NCBI GenBank assembly: GCA_934132895.1
Contig: CAKPAG010000003.1
Location: 1-64,000 of the forward strand
DNA from: an uncultured Clostridia bacterium
GTDB lineage: Bacteria; Bacillota; Clostridia; TANB77; CAG-465
Length of the DNA stretch: 64,000 bases
Direction: 5' to 3'
Both the position numbers and the translations under genes were made by a program. The notes beneath the pieces were generated by a model. It saw nothing but the letters and a program-made list of their open reading frames with translations, had not been told where the DNA came from and did not search any database. Shown one piece after another: positions 24,920-34,506 of the stretch. The stretch's first letter is position 1, and each line of letters starts with the position of its first letter.

Positions 24920-25966
24920 ATGATATATTTAGAAATAATTACGTTAATCATAATTTTGGTTGTAATGATATATATGAGTGCTATTTCAACGGCATATCTT
25001 GCAACATCTAAAGAGGAATTAGCGCTTAATGAAATAAAAGATAAAGAAAAAATAAAAAGATTAAAGTATATTATGAAAAACTCAAGTGTTTTAGTGTCTT
25101 CCGTAACATCCGGAGTATCTTTTTTAAATTTATGGCTTGGAGCATTAATAGTTGAAATAGTTGCAGCACCAATATATAAAAAGTTTAGTTTTGTGTTTTT
25201 AGGCACAAATTATCTTTTTAAGTATGTAGTAATTTTATTTGTAACTTTGATTTTTACATATTTATTATATATATTTGCAGATACGATGCCTAAGGCGTAT
25301 GCTATAAAACATAGGAAAAAAATAGTTTTATCAAGTATTAATTTTTTGTATTACATTTCAAAAATTTTTTCTCCAATTACTAAACTTACTAGTAAAACAG
25401 AAGAACTAATTATGAGAATGTTTAAAGTTGATAGAAAGGCAAAAATAGAATATAGTGATTCTGAAGTAAGAGAAGTAGTTGAACTTGCTAAAGAGCAAGG
25501 TAATTTAAATAGATATGAAAGTGAAATATTATCTAATTTTTTAAAATTGGATAAAATAACTGCCAAGGATATTATGAAAGATATGGAAGATGTGGCAGTA
25601 CTTGATTTAAATAGCAACAAGGAACAAATAAAAAATGTTATATTAAACTATGGATATACAAGAATTCCAATATGTGATAATGATAAAAGAAATATTGTTG
25701 GAATTATAAACGTTAAAAATGTACTTAAAAATATGTTAGAAGAAAAAAGTACAAAAAAATTGGATACAATAAAATATGTTAAACCATGTATGAAAGTTCC
25801 ATCAGGAAAAAGAATAGATTTACTGTTTAACGAGATGAAATCTAGTAAAGAACATATTGCTATAGTAATGAAAGAAAAAAATATTGCAATGGGAATTATA
25901 ACTATGGAAGATATAATTGAAACTATGGTTGGAAATATAGAAGATGACTTTGAAAAATATAAATAA
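24920..25966 (+). CDS. CNNM/CorC-type protein with CBS domains
   Basis: 348 aa. N-terminal DUF21/CNNM membrane domain with three or four spans (residues about 3-25, 55-80, 93-125, 130-150). Then an acidic helix (DSEVREVVELAKEQGNLNRYESEIL) and two CBS motifs (VILNYGYTRIPICDN...NIVGIINVKNVL; KEHIAIVMKEKNIAMGIITMEDIIE...GNIEDDFE). The C-terminal transporter-associated domain of longer family members is missing. Family members are linked to Mg2+ or metal efflux. Terminator follows. Confidence 0.82.
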   Translation: MIYLEIITLIIILVVMIYMSAISTAYLATSKEELALNEIKDKEKIKRLKYIMKNSSVLVSSVTSGVSFLNLWLGALIVEIVAAPIYKKFSFVFLGTNYLFKYVVILFVTLIFTYLLYIFADTMPKAYAIKHRKKIVLSSINFLYYISKIFSPITKLTSKTEELIMRMFKVDRKAKIEYSDSEVREVVELAKEQGNLNRYESEILSNFLKLDKITAKDIMKDMEDVAVLDLNSNKEQIKNVILNYGYTRIPICDNDKRNIVGIINVKNVLKNMLEEKSTKKLDTIKYVKPCMKVPSGKRIDLLFNEMKSSKEHIAIVMKEKNIAMGIITMEDIIETMVGNIEDDFEKYK

Positions 25967-25969
25967 AAA

Positions 25970-26005
25970 AAGGAGACTTACTTTTATCTAAGTAGGCCTC
26001 ATTTA
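25970..26005. terminator. Terminator between convergent genes
   Basis: GAGACTTACTT pairs with AAGTAGGCCTC (one bulged region), followed by T-rich sequence. Confidence 0.5.
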
Positions 26006-26017
26006 TTTTGTGAAAGT

Positions 26018-26416
26018 TTAAAATTCATGACAAGGGCAGAAGTAGAAGTTTTTTTGTATCAATTTTTCTCTTTTTTCTTTTGCCAGTGAAAAACATTTTA
26101 ATGCTTTATCAGTTAATATAAACATATCAGAGTTTTCCGGTAAAATTGAGATCAGTCCTTCAGATATAAAATCATTTATTGAAATGTTTGGAGTGTAAAA
26201 AAAGTTAGTAAGTGCTTCTTTAGCGTATTTTACTTTCCAAGGAATTTTACAAATATTAGGATCTTTTTTTCGTTCTTCTTCGAAGTAATCTTCTACTAAT
26301 TCCAATAGTATTTTCATTAAGTCGATGTTTATCCCCATCTCTTCGGCAGCAGGGTATAGAGTAAAATAACATCCTCTTAACCGTACATCTCCTTCTTTTA
26401 AATTAATATTTGCCAT
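26018..26416 (-). CDS. Hypothetical 132-aa protein with in-frame CGG
   Basis: GGAG lies upstream of ATG 26416. Soluble, helical middle (LMKILLELVEDYFEEERKK), ends in F-C-P-C-H-E-F, a possible metal-binding tail. No family recognised. Codon 12 is CGG (26383-26381; GTA CGG TTA) without a break; a +1 shift would stop at once (GGT TAA). Since the ribosome site and N-terminus look genuine, CGG seems to be read in frame here, the clearest counter-example to the frameshift rule. Confidence 0.55.
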   Translation of the reverse strand: MANINLKEGDVRLRGCYFTLYPAAEEMGINIDLMKILLELVEDYFEEERKKDPNICKIPWKVKYAKEALTNFFYTPNISINDFISEGLISILPENSDMFILTDKALKCFSLAKEKREKLIQKNFYFCPCHEF

Positions 26417-26537
26417 AGTAATCGCTCCTTTAAAAATTATTTTAATATATATAAAATATTATGTATATATTATACTATATTTATATGTAAAAATCAACTT
26501 TCTGGATAAAAATAGTATATTGCAATATCACAATTTA

Positions 26538-26622
26538 TCTAAAAATGTGATAAAATAGCACAAAAATATTTCTAAAAATGTGATAAAATAGACTTGAAAT
26601 GTTTCTAAAAATGTGATAAAAT
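26538..26622 (+). repeat. Three tandem 33-bp-spaced repeats (iteron-like)
   Basis: The 19-bp sequence TCTAAAAATGTGATAAAAT occurs exactly at 26538, 26571 and 26604, a period of 33 bp (about three helical turns). The 14-bp spacers vary. The upstream TATCACA (about 26526) is the inverse of TGTGATA inside the repeat. It sits 170 bp before the AAA ATPase gene and 120 bp before the divergent 132-aa gene. The rest of 26417-26793 shows no gene. Confidence 0.75.
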
Positions 26623-26793
26623 CTTATTAGATATAAATGATACTTCGGTAAATAGTGTCTACTTTAGAAAAAAATAAGTTACTAGTAATTAGTTATTGGG
26701 TAAAAGTTATAATATTACTTTTAAGCATAACAATTATATATAAATATATAGATGAGAGGAGGAAAGTCGAGTTTGTTTACTTGACGAAAAGTT

Positions 26794-28128
26794 ATGAAAA
26801 GATTAAAAAGAAAAATTGATCAATATCTTGTAAATTGGAAAAGTAGCAACAATAAAATGCCTTTGATAATAAAAGGTGCAAGACAAATAGGGAAAACAAA
26901 TGCTATTAAAAATTTTGGAGAAAATAATTATAAAACATTTATTGAAATAAATTTTGTGTTTCAGCCAGAATTTAAAACAATATTTGAAGATGGATTTGTA
27001 GTTGATAATATTATAAAAAATATAACATTAAAAATGCCAGAAGTTGAGATAAATGAACATGATACTTTAATATTTTTTGATGAAATGCAAGAATGCATTA
27101 GTACGGCTACTTCATTAAAAGCTTTTAGAGAAGATGGAAGATATGATGTTATTTGTTCTGGTTCTTTAATGGGAATAAATTATAAAGAAATTGAATCAAA
27201 TAGTGTAGGAAATAAAGAAGATTATATAATGCATTCTATGGATTTTGAAGAATTTTTGTGGGCCAAAGGATATAAAGAAGAACAAATTGAAGAATTATAT
27301 AAATGTATGTTAGAGTTAAAACCTCTGAGTACAACACAATATAGTGTTATGCTTTCTAATTTTAAAGATTACATGGTGGTTGGTGGAATGCCTGCTATTG
27401 TAAATCAGTTTATTATTAATAAAAACTTTGGTGGAATATTGAAAATGCAACAGCAAATTTTGCTCGACTACGAAGAAGATATTACAAAATATGCTGGTGG
27501 TTTAGATAAGACTAAGATACTAAATTGTTATAGAAAAATACCAGTATTTTTAGGAAATGAGAATAAAAAATTTCAAATATCAAAAATTGCTGACGGGGCG
27601 AGAAATAGAGAATATGTTGGGGTTATAGAATGGCTTTCAAATGCGGGTATAGTTAATGTTAGCTATGCTTTGGAACAAGCAAGTTTGCCACTAAAAGGAA
27701 ATTATAATCCTGATAATTATAGATTATATTTTGCTGATACTGGTTTATTAATAGGCTCACTTGATGAAGAAGTTCAGCAAGATTTAAGGAATAATGAAAA
27801 TATGAATACCTATAAAGGAGCTTTATATGAAAATATTGTAGCAGATATGTTGATAAAATCAGGATATAATCTGTATTTTTATAAAGATGATAGCAAAAAG
27901 CAAGAAATGGCCTTCTTTGTAAGAGATTCTAATTCTTTAATTCCAGTGGAGGTAAAAGCAAATGATAATGCTACAGCTTCTTTAAATAATTTAATTGATA
28001 GCAAAAAATATAGTGATATAAAATATGGTATAAAACTTTGTAATAAAAATATAGGGTTTAATGGTAAATTTTATACTTTTCCATATTTTCTTACATTTCT
28101 TTTAAAAAGATATTTAAAAGAAAAATAG
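26794..28128 (+). CDS. AAA ATPase with DUF4143 C-domain
   Basis: 444 aa. Walker A G-A-R-Q-I-G-K-T at residues 28-35, Walker B L-I-F-F-D-E-M-Q-E, then C-S-G-S-L-M-G-I, and the DUF4143-type C-terminal region (Y-R-L-Y-F-A-D-T-G-L-L, L-Y-E-N-I-V-A-D-M-L, and P-V-E-V-K-A nuclease-like strand). A widespread family of single-gene ATPases of unclear role, common in accessory regions. Possible operator repeats lie upstream. Confidence 0.8.
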   Translation: MKRLKRKIDQYLVNWKSSNNKMPLIIKGARQIGKTNAIKNFGENNYKTFIEINFVFQPEFKTIFEDGFVVDNIIKNITLKMPEVEINEHDTLIFFDEMQECISTATSLKAFREDGRYDVICSGSLMGINYKEIESNSVGNKEDYIMHSMDFEEFLWAKGYKEEQIEELYKCMLELKPLSTTQYSVMLSNFKDYMVVGGMPAIVNQFIINKNFGGILKMQQQILLDYEEDITKYAGGLDKTKILNCYRKIPVFLGNENKKFQISKIADGARNREYVGVIEWLSNAGIVNVSYALEQASLPLKGNYNPDNYRLYFADTGLLIGSLDEEVQQDLRNNENMNTYKGALYENIVADMLIKSGYNLYFYKDDSKKQEMAFFVRDSNSLIPVEVKANDNATASLNNLIDSKKYSDIKYGIKLCNKNIGFNGKFYTFPYFLTFLLKRYLKEK

Positions 28129-28146
28129 TATTTAAATATTTATTCT

Positions 28147-28174
28147 AAGTGACTAAAATTTTAGTCACTTTTTT
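28147..28174 (+). terminator. Terminator before mutS
   Basis: AAGTGACTAAAA/TTTTAGTCACTT perfect palindrome followed by T. Confidence 0.8.
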
Positions 28175-28255
28175 GTTGAAAAAAATATATTTTTTTGGTA
28201 TAATAAACGTGTCAAAATATGACTTTTAAGTATAAAAGAAAGAAGAGGAAAAACT

Positions 28256-30856
28256 ATGGCTTTAACACCTATGATGCAAATGTATCTTGAAACTAAAGAA
28301 AAATATAAAGATGCTATATTATTCTATAGACTTGGCGATTTTTATGAAATGTTTTTTGACGATGCAATTACTTGTAGTAGAGAATTAGAACTTACACTTA
28401 CTGGAAAAGATTGTGGATTAGAAAAAAGAGCACCAATGTGCGGCATTCCACATCATGCAGTAAATACATATATACCTAAACTTGTAGAGAAAGGATATAA
28501 AGTTGCTATTTGTGAGCAATTAGAAGATCCTAAAGAGGCTAAAGGAATAGTAAAAAGAGATGTAGTAAAAATAATAACGCCTGGTACTATCACAGAACTT
28601 ACTATGCTTGATGAAAAGAAAAATAATTATATTGCTTCCGTTTGTATTGAGAGTAAAGAAGTTTCAATAGCTTTTTGCGATATTTCTACAGGTGAGTTTA
28701 TGTTTTCTAGCATTAATGGTACAGACTTAAACATTAAATTAATAAATGAGATAGCAAGAATATCACCTGCTGAGATTATTGTTACAAAGAAAGATAAAGA
28801 AAATAAAGCATTTATATCAGAAATAGATAAAGCATTTAATATTTATGTTTCGGTATATAATAATTTGGAAGAAATTGCAGCTTTAGAAGAAATATTAAAA
28901 AATACTAATGTTAAATTAACAGAAAATGAAAATAAAGCTTGTATACTACTTCTAAATTATGTTTTGGAAACTCAAAAAACAAGCATTAACCAATTAAATA
29001 CTATTAAAAAGTATGCAATTGATAAATTTATGCAACTAGATGCTACAACAAGAAGAAATCTAGAAGTTTTAGAATCGAATAGAGAAAAAACAAAAAAAGG
29101 AAGTCTTCTTTGGGTACTTGATAAAACCTCTACTGCAATGGGAGGAAGAAAAATAAGGAAATGGCTTGAAGCTCCTTTGATAGAAAAAAACGAAATTGTT
29201 AAAAGACAATCTGCAGTAGAAGCTTTGGTTCAAAATAATCTTTTGAGAAACGATTTAGTAGAAGGTTTAAAGAGTATATATGATATTGAAAGACTTATAT
29301 CTAAAGTAGTAGGAGGAAGTGCTAATGCACGAGAACTTATATCACTTAAAAATTCATTTGAAAAACTACCAAATGTAAAATCTGTTATACTTGAGATTAT
29401 CAATAAAACAAATAATGAATATTTAAAAGAATTATATAGTGATTTAGATAATCTTGAAGATTTAAAAGAACTAATAAATGTGGCAATTGTTGAAGATCCA
29501 GGAATTAATATTAAAGAAGGCGGAATTATTAAAGATGGCTTTAATTCAGAAGTAGATGAATACAGAAAAGCCTCAACAGAAGGGCAAAATTGGCTTATGG
29601 AGCTTGAAGCTAAAGAAAAGGAACGTACAGGAATTCATGGTAAATGGTTAAGAGTAGGATATAATAGAGTTTTTGGATATTATATAGAGGTTACTAATTC
29701 ATATAAGTCACAAGTTCCAGAAGATAGATATATACGTAAGCAAACTTTAGCAGGAGCTGAAAGATATATTACCGAAGAATTAAAAGAAATAGAAGATAAA
29801 ATTTTAGGAGCAAAAGATAAACTTGTCGATATCGAATACAAACTATTTTGTGAGATTAGAGATAAAATTGCAAGTAATGTAATAAGAATACAAAAAGTTG
29901 CCTCTGTTATATCCACTTTGGATGTACTTACTTCTTTTGCAAATGTAGCGATAGAGAATAATTATGTACGTCCACAAATTATAGATAGCGGTGATATTGA
30001 AATAAAAGAAGGTAGACATGCAGTTGTAGAAAAGGCTATTAAATTTGAGAATTTTATTCCAAATGATGTATACTTAAATAATAGCAGTGATAGACTATTA
30101 TTAATTACTGGACCAAATATGGCTGGTAAATCTACATATATGAGACAAGTTGCAATCATTACATACATGGCACAAATAGGTAGCTTTGTTCCAGCAACTG
30201 AAGCTAAAATATCAATAGTTGATAGAATATTTACAAGAATTGGTGCATCTGATGACTTAGCTATGGGACAATCAACTTTTATGGTAGAAATGCAAGAACT
30301 TTCAAACATACTTGAAAATGCTACCAAGGATAGCCTTATAATTTTAGATGAAATAGGCCGTGGAACTTCAACGTATGATGGGCTGGCAATTGCTTGGGCT
30401 ACTGTAGAATACGTAGCAAGTAAAGAATACATTGGAGCTAAAACACTATTTGCAACACATTATCATGAACTTATTGAACTTGAAGGAAAAGTAGAAGGCG
30501 TTAAAAATTATTCTGTAGATGTTAAAGAAAAAGGAGATGAAGTTATTTTCTTAAGAAAAATAACTCCAGGTGGAGCAGATGAATCTTATGGAATATATGT
30601 TGCTAAACTTGCAGGAATTGAAAAGTCAGTTATTAAAAGAGCTAAAGAAATTTTAAAAGATTTAGAAAATGTAGATTTGGCTAAAAAAACTATAAATGAG
30701 AAAAAGAAAAAAATTACTACTGAAGAAATTCAAGTAGATATGTTTAATTACAAGATGGCTGAAATTACAAGAATACTGGAAAAAACTAATTTAGATGAGC
30801 TATCTCCAAAAGATGCTTTAGACGTATTATACAGACTAAAAGAAAAATTAGATTAA
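28256..30856 (+). CDS. mutS: DNA mismatch repair protein MutS
   Basis: 866 aa, full family length. Mismatch-recognition F-Y-E-M-F (about residues 27-31, preceded by R-L-G-D), Walker A G-P-N-M-A-G-K-S-T at 619-627, Walker B L-I-I-L-D-E-I-G-R-G-T-S, and H-Y-H-E-L. Binds mismatches in replicated DNA and recruits MutL, encoded 1.6 kb downstream. Starts an apparent operon running through mutL and miaA with the DUF3990/DUF3791 pair inserted. No in-frame CGG in 866 codons. Confidence 0.97.
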   Translation: MALTPMMQMYLETKEKYKDAILFYRLGDFYEMFFDDAITCSRELELTLTGKDCGLEKRAPMCGIPHHAVNTYIPKLVEKGYKVAICEQLEDPKEAKGIVKRDVVKIITPGTITELTMLDEKKNNYIASVCIESKEVSIAFCDISTGEFMFSSINGTDLNIKLINEIARISPAEIIVTKKDKENKAFISEIDKAFNIYVSVYNNLEEIAALEEILKNTNVKLTENENKACILLLNYVLETQKTSINQLNTIKKYAIDKFMQLDATTRRNLEVLESNREKTKKGSLLWVLDKTSTAMGGRKIRKWLEAPLIEKNEIVKRQSAVEALVQNNLLRNDLVEGLKSIYDIERLISKVVGGSANARELISLKNSFEKLPNVKSVILEIINKTNNEYLKELYSDLDNLEDLKELINVAIVEDPGINIKEGGIIKDGFNSEVDEYRKASTEGQNWLMELEAKEKERTGIHGKWLRVGYNRVFGYYIEVTNSYKSQVPEDRYIRKQTLAGAERYITEELKEIEDKILGAKDKLVDIEYKLFCEIRDKIASNVIRIQKVASVISTLDVLTSFANVAIENNYVRPQIIDSGDIEIKEGRHAVVEKAIKFENFIPNDVYLNNSSDRLLLITGPNMAGKSTYMRQVAIITYMAQIGSFVPATEAKISIVDRIFTRIGASDDLAMGQSTFMVEMQELSNILENATKDSLIILDEIGRGTSTYDGLAIAWATVEYVASKEYIGAKTLFATHYHELIELEGKVEGVKNYSVDVKEKGDEVIFLRKITPGGADESYGIYVAKLAGIEKSVIKRAKEILKDLENVDLAKKTINEKKKKITTEEIQVDMFNYKMAEITRILEKTNLDELSPKDALDVLYRLKEKLD

Positions 30857-30892
30857 ATAGTGAAAAAAGAATAATAATAAAGAGGTTAGAAT

Positions 30893-31528
30893 ATGGGATC
30901 ATTAATTATGCATTTGTGTGTAGCAAATGAACTTAAGAAAAAATATAAATTTTCTGATAAATTTATTGTTGGAGAATTAATGCCAGATTTATTAAAAATG
31001 GCAGGAAAAGAGAAAAGTCAAACTCATTATTTACAAGAAGTTATTGAAGACTCAGGGGTAAAGACTTTACCTAATGTACTTAAATATGAAGAGGAAAATG
31101 CTGAAAATATTAAGGATGAAAAAGTGCTTGGATATATGTCACATCTTGTTCAAGATAAGGTATGGTTTGACAAATATATTGGAAAATATGCTAAAACTGA
31201 TGCAAATGATATAGATAAGATAGAATACTTGCAATATAACATTACTAAAAAAGCAAAAGATTTTTCTAAAGATATGAATAACGATTATATAAATACTAAT
31301 AAATATTTAGCAGAAAAATATGATTTAGATATAGCAGGTATAAAAAACACTTTAAAGGGGCTTTCAAAGGATAAGATTATAAAAGACAAGATTGACAAAG
31401 CGTTTAAATTTAACGATATTGATTTTAAAAAGCAAAATGTATTTATTACTGAAGATGATCTAGAAAACTATATAAATGAAGCTGTTAAAAAGTCAAGTAT
31501 AGAAATAGATAAGATTTTGGATAAATAA
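30893..31528 (+). CDS. Zinc-dependent phospholipase C-like protein
   Basis: 211 aa. M-G-S-L-I-M-H-L-C-V-A-N-E-L, G-E-L-M-P-D-L-L and M-S-H-L-V-Q-D-K-V-W-F-D follow the pattern of the zinc-dependent phospholipase C-like hydrolase family (H at 8, D around 29, H in S-H-L). No signal peptide, so the substrate is probably not an external lipid. It lies between mutS and the DUF3990 pair in the same direction. Confidence 0.55.
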   Translation: MGSLIMHLCVANELKKKYKFSDKFIVGELMPDLLKMAGKEKSQTHYLQEVIEDSGVKTLPNVLKYEEENAENIKDEKVLGYMSHLVQDKVWFDKYIGKYAKTDANDIDKIEYLQYNITKKAKDFSKDMNNDYINTNKYLAEKYDLDIAGIKNTLKGLSKDKIIKDKIDKAFKFNDIDFKKQNVFITEDDLENYINEAVKKSSIEIDKILDK

Positions 31529-31556
31529 AAAATGGAGATTGAGGGGGAAAACAGAA

Positions 31557-32016
31557 ATGGCAAAACAAATTGTTTATCATGGGAGTTATTTAAAAATAGA
31601 AAAGCCCGAAATAATAATTGGCAAATATACAAAAGATTTTGGTCAAGGCTTTTATTGCACACTTTTAAAAGAGCAAGCTATAAAATGGGCAAAAAAGTAT
31701 GATACTGGAGTGGTTAATATTTACGAATATGATGAAAACTCTAAACTAAATATTAAGGAGTTTGCTATTATGACAGAAGAGTGGCTTAACTTTATTATTG
31801 AATGCAGAAGCGGGAAAAAACACCGGCTATGATATTGTTATTGGAGCTATGGCAGATGACCAAGTATATAACTATGTCACTGATGTTATAAACAACAAAA
31901 TAACTCGTGAGGCATTTTGGGAACTAGCTAAATTTAGGCATCCAACACATCAAATTGCGTTTTGCACAGAAAAAGCTTTAGAATGCTTAAAATTTTATGG
32001 AACAGAGGAGGTGTAA
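31557..32016 (+). CDS. DUF3990-type protein, +1 frameshift at CGG
   Basis: ATG 31557 follows GAGGGGG. Zero frame runs 89 codons to CAC, then CGG (31824-31826), CTA and TGA. Skipping one base gives GGC TAT GAT ATT GTT ATT GGA and continues to TAA 32016, total 152 aa. The join S-G-K-K-H-G-Y-D-I-V-I-G is the conserved centre of DUF3990, whose N-terminal Y-H-G-S and D-F-G-x-G-F-Y motifs are also present. The fold is thought to be ADP-ribosyltransferase-like. DUF3791 follows after 2 bp, a frequent partner, so this may be a toxin-antitoxin-like pair. Confidence 0.75.
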
Positions 32017-32018
32017 GT

Positions 32019-32468
32019 ATGCCTTTTGAAACTTCTGAGGAAAATGATTTGTTTTATACATGTAGTTTGATAGAATATATAGCAAGAAAAACTAATAATA
32101 AGAAGAAATATATTGTTGAGAATTTAGGAGAAAAAAATATAAAAAAAATACTAGAATTAGCTGAAATTTATCATGTGGAAAATATAGATAAAGTTGCAAG
32201 CGAATATATAGAAAAGTGTAAAATAAAAAATGGTGATTATGATATACTTAATAATTGTAAATATGATATACCATCATATTTTGATATTGGTAAAGTATAT
32301 GAAAGATTGATAATAATGGTAGATAGTAGTAAAAAAGACTATGTACATTCATTGATACAAGCGTTATCGTCATGGATAGTAGAAAAAATAGACAATTATA
32401 ATAGTAGCATGTATTACGAAAACCCTGAGTATATATATGAATGTTATAAACAAGGAAAAGTTATATAA
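32019..32468 (+). CDS. DUF3791-like partner protein
   Basis: 149 aa from ATG 32019 (GAGGAGGTG upstream, 2 bp after the DUF3990 stop). Helical N-terminus (NDLFYTCSLIEYIARKTNNKKKYIVENLGEKNIKKILELAEIYHVENID) fits the small DUF3791 domain normally paired with DUF3990. The remaining 90 residues (EKCKIKNGDYDI...) are additional. Probably binds or regulates the DUF3990 protein; translation coupling means it depends on ribosomes completing the recoded upstream frame. Confidence 0.6.
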   Translation: MPFETSEENDLFYTCSLIEYIARKTNNKKKYIVENLGEKNIKKILELAEIYHVENIDKVASEYIEKCKIKNGDYDILNNCKYDIPSYFDIGKVYERLIIMVDSSKKDYVHSLIQALSSWIVEKIDNYNSSMYYENPEYIYECYKQGKVI

Positions 32469-32496
32469 AAAATTAATACAAAAGGAGGGATAAATT

Positions 32497-34491
32497 ATGG
32501 GAAGTATTGTACTTCTAGATGAACTTACTATAAATAAAATTGCTGCAGGTGAAGTTGTAAATAGACCATCATCTATAGTAAAAGAATTAATAGAAAACTC
32601 TATTGATGCTAAAGCTACATCTATTACAATAGAAATAAAAAATGGTGGAATAAAGTATATTAAAATTGTAGATAATGGAATGGGATTTGCATCAGATGAT
32701 ATAGAACTTGCTTTTGAAAGGCATGCTACAAGTAAAATACGTAAGGAAGAAGATCTTTTAAAAATTACTTCCATGGGATTTAGAGGAGAAGCACTTGCTT
32801 CTATTGCAGCTGTTGCAAAAGTTACATTAACAACTAAAAATGTAAATGAAGCTATAGGAAATGTTGTACAAGTAGAAGCAGGGAATATTTTATCTAAAAT
32901 GGAAACAGCCTCTGTAACTGGTACAAAAATAGAAATAAGAGATGTTTTCTATAACGTTCCTGCACGTTTCAAATTCTTAAAAAAAGATTCTACAGAAGCA
33001 GGATATATAGAGGATGTAGTAATTCGTGAAGCCTTAGCTAATCCATCTATATCATTTAAATATATAAATAATTCTAAAACTATAATTCAAACAAATGGGA
33101 ATGGAAACTTAAAAGACACAATCTATGATATATTTGGAAAAGAAATCTATCAAAATGTAACTGACCTTAACTTTGAATTAAATAATATAAAAATAAATGG
33201 AGTAATTGGATTACCGAAAATTTCACGTTCAACAAGGATGCATCAATTTACATTTATTAATTCTAGATATATAAAAGACAAAACAATAAATGTAGCTATT
33301 GATAGAGCATGTGAACAAAAATATGCTATCAACAAATTTTCGTTTATTGTTATGAATTTAAGTATTAATCCTTCACATATTGATGTTAATGTACATCCTG
33401 CAAAACTTGAGGTAAAATTTGAAGATGAAGCGAAAGTTTTTGATGCTATTTACTATGCTATAAGATCTGCACTTGAAGAGTATGAAAAAAGCACTAGTCC
33501 ATTTACTAACATAAAATCTGTGCAAACTGTGGATAAGATAGATCAAATTTCTAAAGATTTGCGTAATAACGGAGTAATAAAACAAGATGTGATAGCTGAA
33601 AAAAAATTTGATTTTGGTGAAATTGGCAATACTACAGAAAATATAGCTCAAGATAAAGAAATAAAAGATACTTCTAGCAATATCTCTGAGTCTACTAATA
33701 ATCTTGAGTTAAATTCAAATTTAAATCCTACTACTAGTACTGCTTACCTAGATATGAATCAAGAATTTGCAAAAAATGAATTAAATACTATAGAAGAAGT
33801 AGCACAAAATGAGTATCACGTAAATGAGGTAAAGGAACAAGTTGAACCTCAAAAAAACTTTGAAACATATACAGAAAATGTTGAAATTTCAGATATAGAG
33901 CCTAAAGAAAAAAATGAGGTAGCATATAAATATGTTGGACAAGTATTCGATACATATATAATTATTCAAATCAAAGATACAATGTATATAATTGACCAAC
34001 ATGCTGCACATGAAAGACTTTTATATGAGCAAATAAAAACAGCATATTACAGTAAAGATAAACAAACTCAACTTTTGCTTATTCCAACACTTGTAGAACT
34101 TACAACTAAGGAAATGGACGCCGTGAGAAATAATATTGAAATGTTTGAAAGAGCGGGATTTATGCTTGAAGAGTTTGGGGAGAATAGTATAAAAATATCA
34201 GGTGTCCCAAATATTGGATATGATATTGAATATAAATCTATGTTTAGAGATATAATTGATGAGTTGTTAGGAGCAAATAAAACAGAAAAGAGTGAAAAAG
34301 AATTTAGATTTTTGGCAACTCTTGCATGTAAAGCTGCGGTGAAGGGAAGAATGAGACTTGACGAAAAAGAGCAACTTGCATTAATAGAAGAAATGGTAAA
34401 ACTAGATAATCCATTTACTTGCCCACATGGAAGACCAACAGCTTATGAGATAACAAAGTATGAAATAGAAAGAAGATTTTTAAGAAAATAA
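32497..34491 (+). CDS. mutL: DNA mismatch repair protein MutL
   Basis: 664 aa. GHKL ATPase motifs: N-S-I-D-A, V-D-N-G-x-G, H-A-T-S-K, G-F-R-G-E-A-L. The linker (about 330-470) is acidic and low-complexity. The C-terminal domain has D-Q-H-A-A-H-E-R endonuclease metal motif, A-C-K-A-A and C-P-H-G-R-P-T, so this is an endonuclease-type MutL. AAAGGAGG upstream. Acts with MutS. Confidence 0.97.
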   Translation: MGSIVLLDELTINKIAAGEVVNRPSSIVKELIENSIDAKATSITIEIKNGGIKYIKIVDNGMGFASDDIELAFERHATSKIRKEEDLLKITSMGFRGEALASIAAVAKVTLTTKNVNEAIGNVVQVEAGNILSKMETASVTGTKIEIRDVFYNVPARFKFLKKDSTEAGYIEDVVIREALANPSISFKYINNSKTIIQTNGNGNLKDTIYDIFGKEIYQNVTDLNFELNNIKINGVIGLPKISRSTRMHQFTFINSRYIKDKTINVAIDRACEQKYAINKFSFIVMNLSINPSHIDVNVHPAKLEVKFEDEAKVFDAIYYAIRSALEEYEKSTSPFTNIKSVQTVDKIDQISKDLRNNGVIKQDVIAEKKFDFGEIGNTTENIAQDKEIKDTSSNISESTNNLELNSNLNPTTSTAYLDMNQEFAKNELNTIEEVAQNEYHVNEVKEQVEPQKNFETYTENVEISDIEPKEKNEVAYKYVGQVFDTYIIIQIKDTMYIIDQHAAHERLLYEQIKTAYYSKDKQTQLLLIPTLVELTTKEMDAVRNNIEMFERAGFMLEEFGENSIKISGVPNIGYDIEYKSMFRDIIDELLGANKTEKSEKEFRFLATLACKAAVKGRMRLDEKEQLALIEEMVKLDNPFTCPHGRPTAYEITKYEIERRFLRK

Positions 34492-34506
34492 AAAGAAGGC
34501 GGTAAA

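Noticed and set aside
26538..26622. CRISPR array
   Set aside because: Only three repeats, no dyad typical of CRISPR repeats, spacers of 14 bp and no cas genes.
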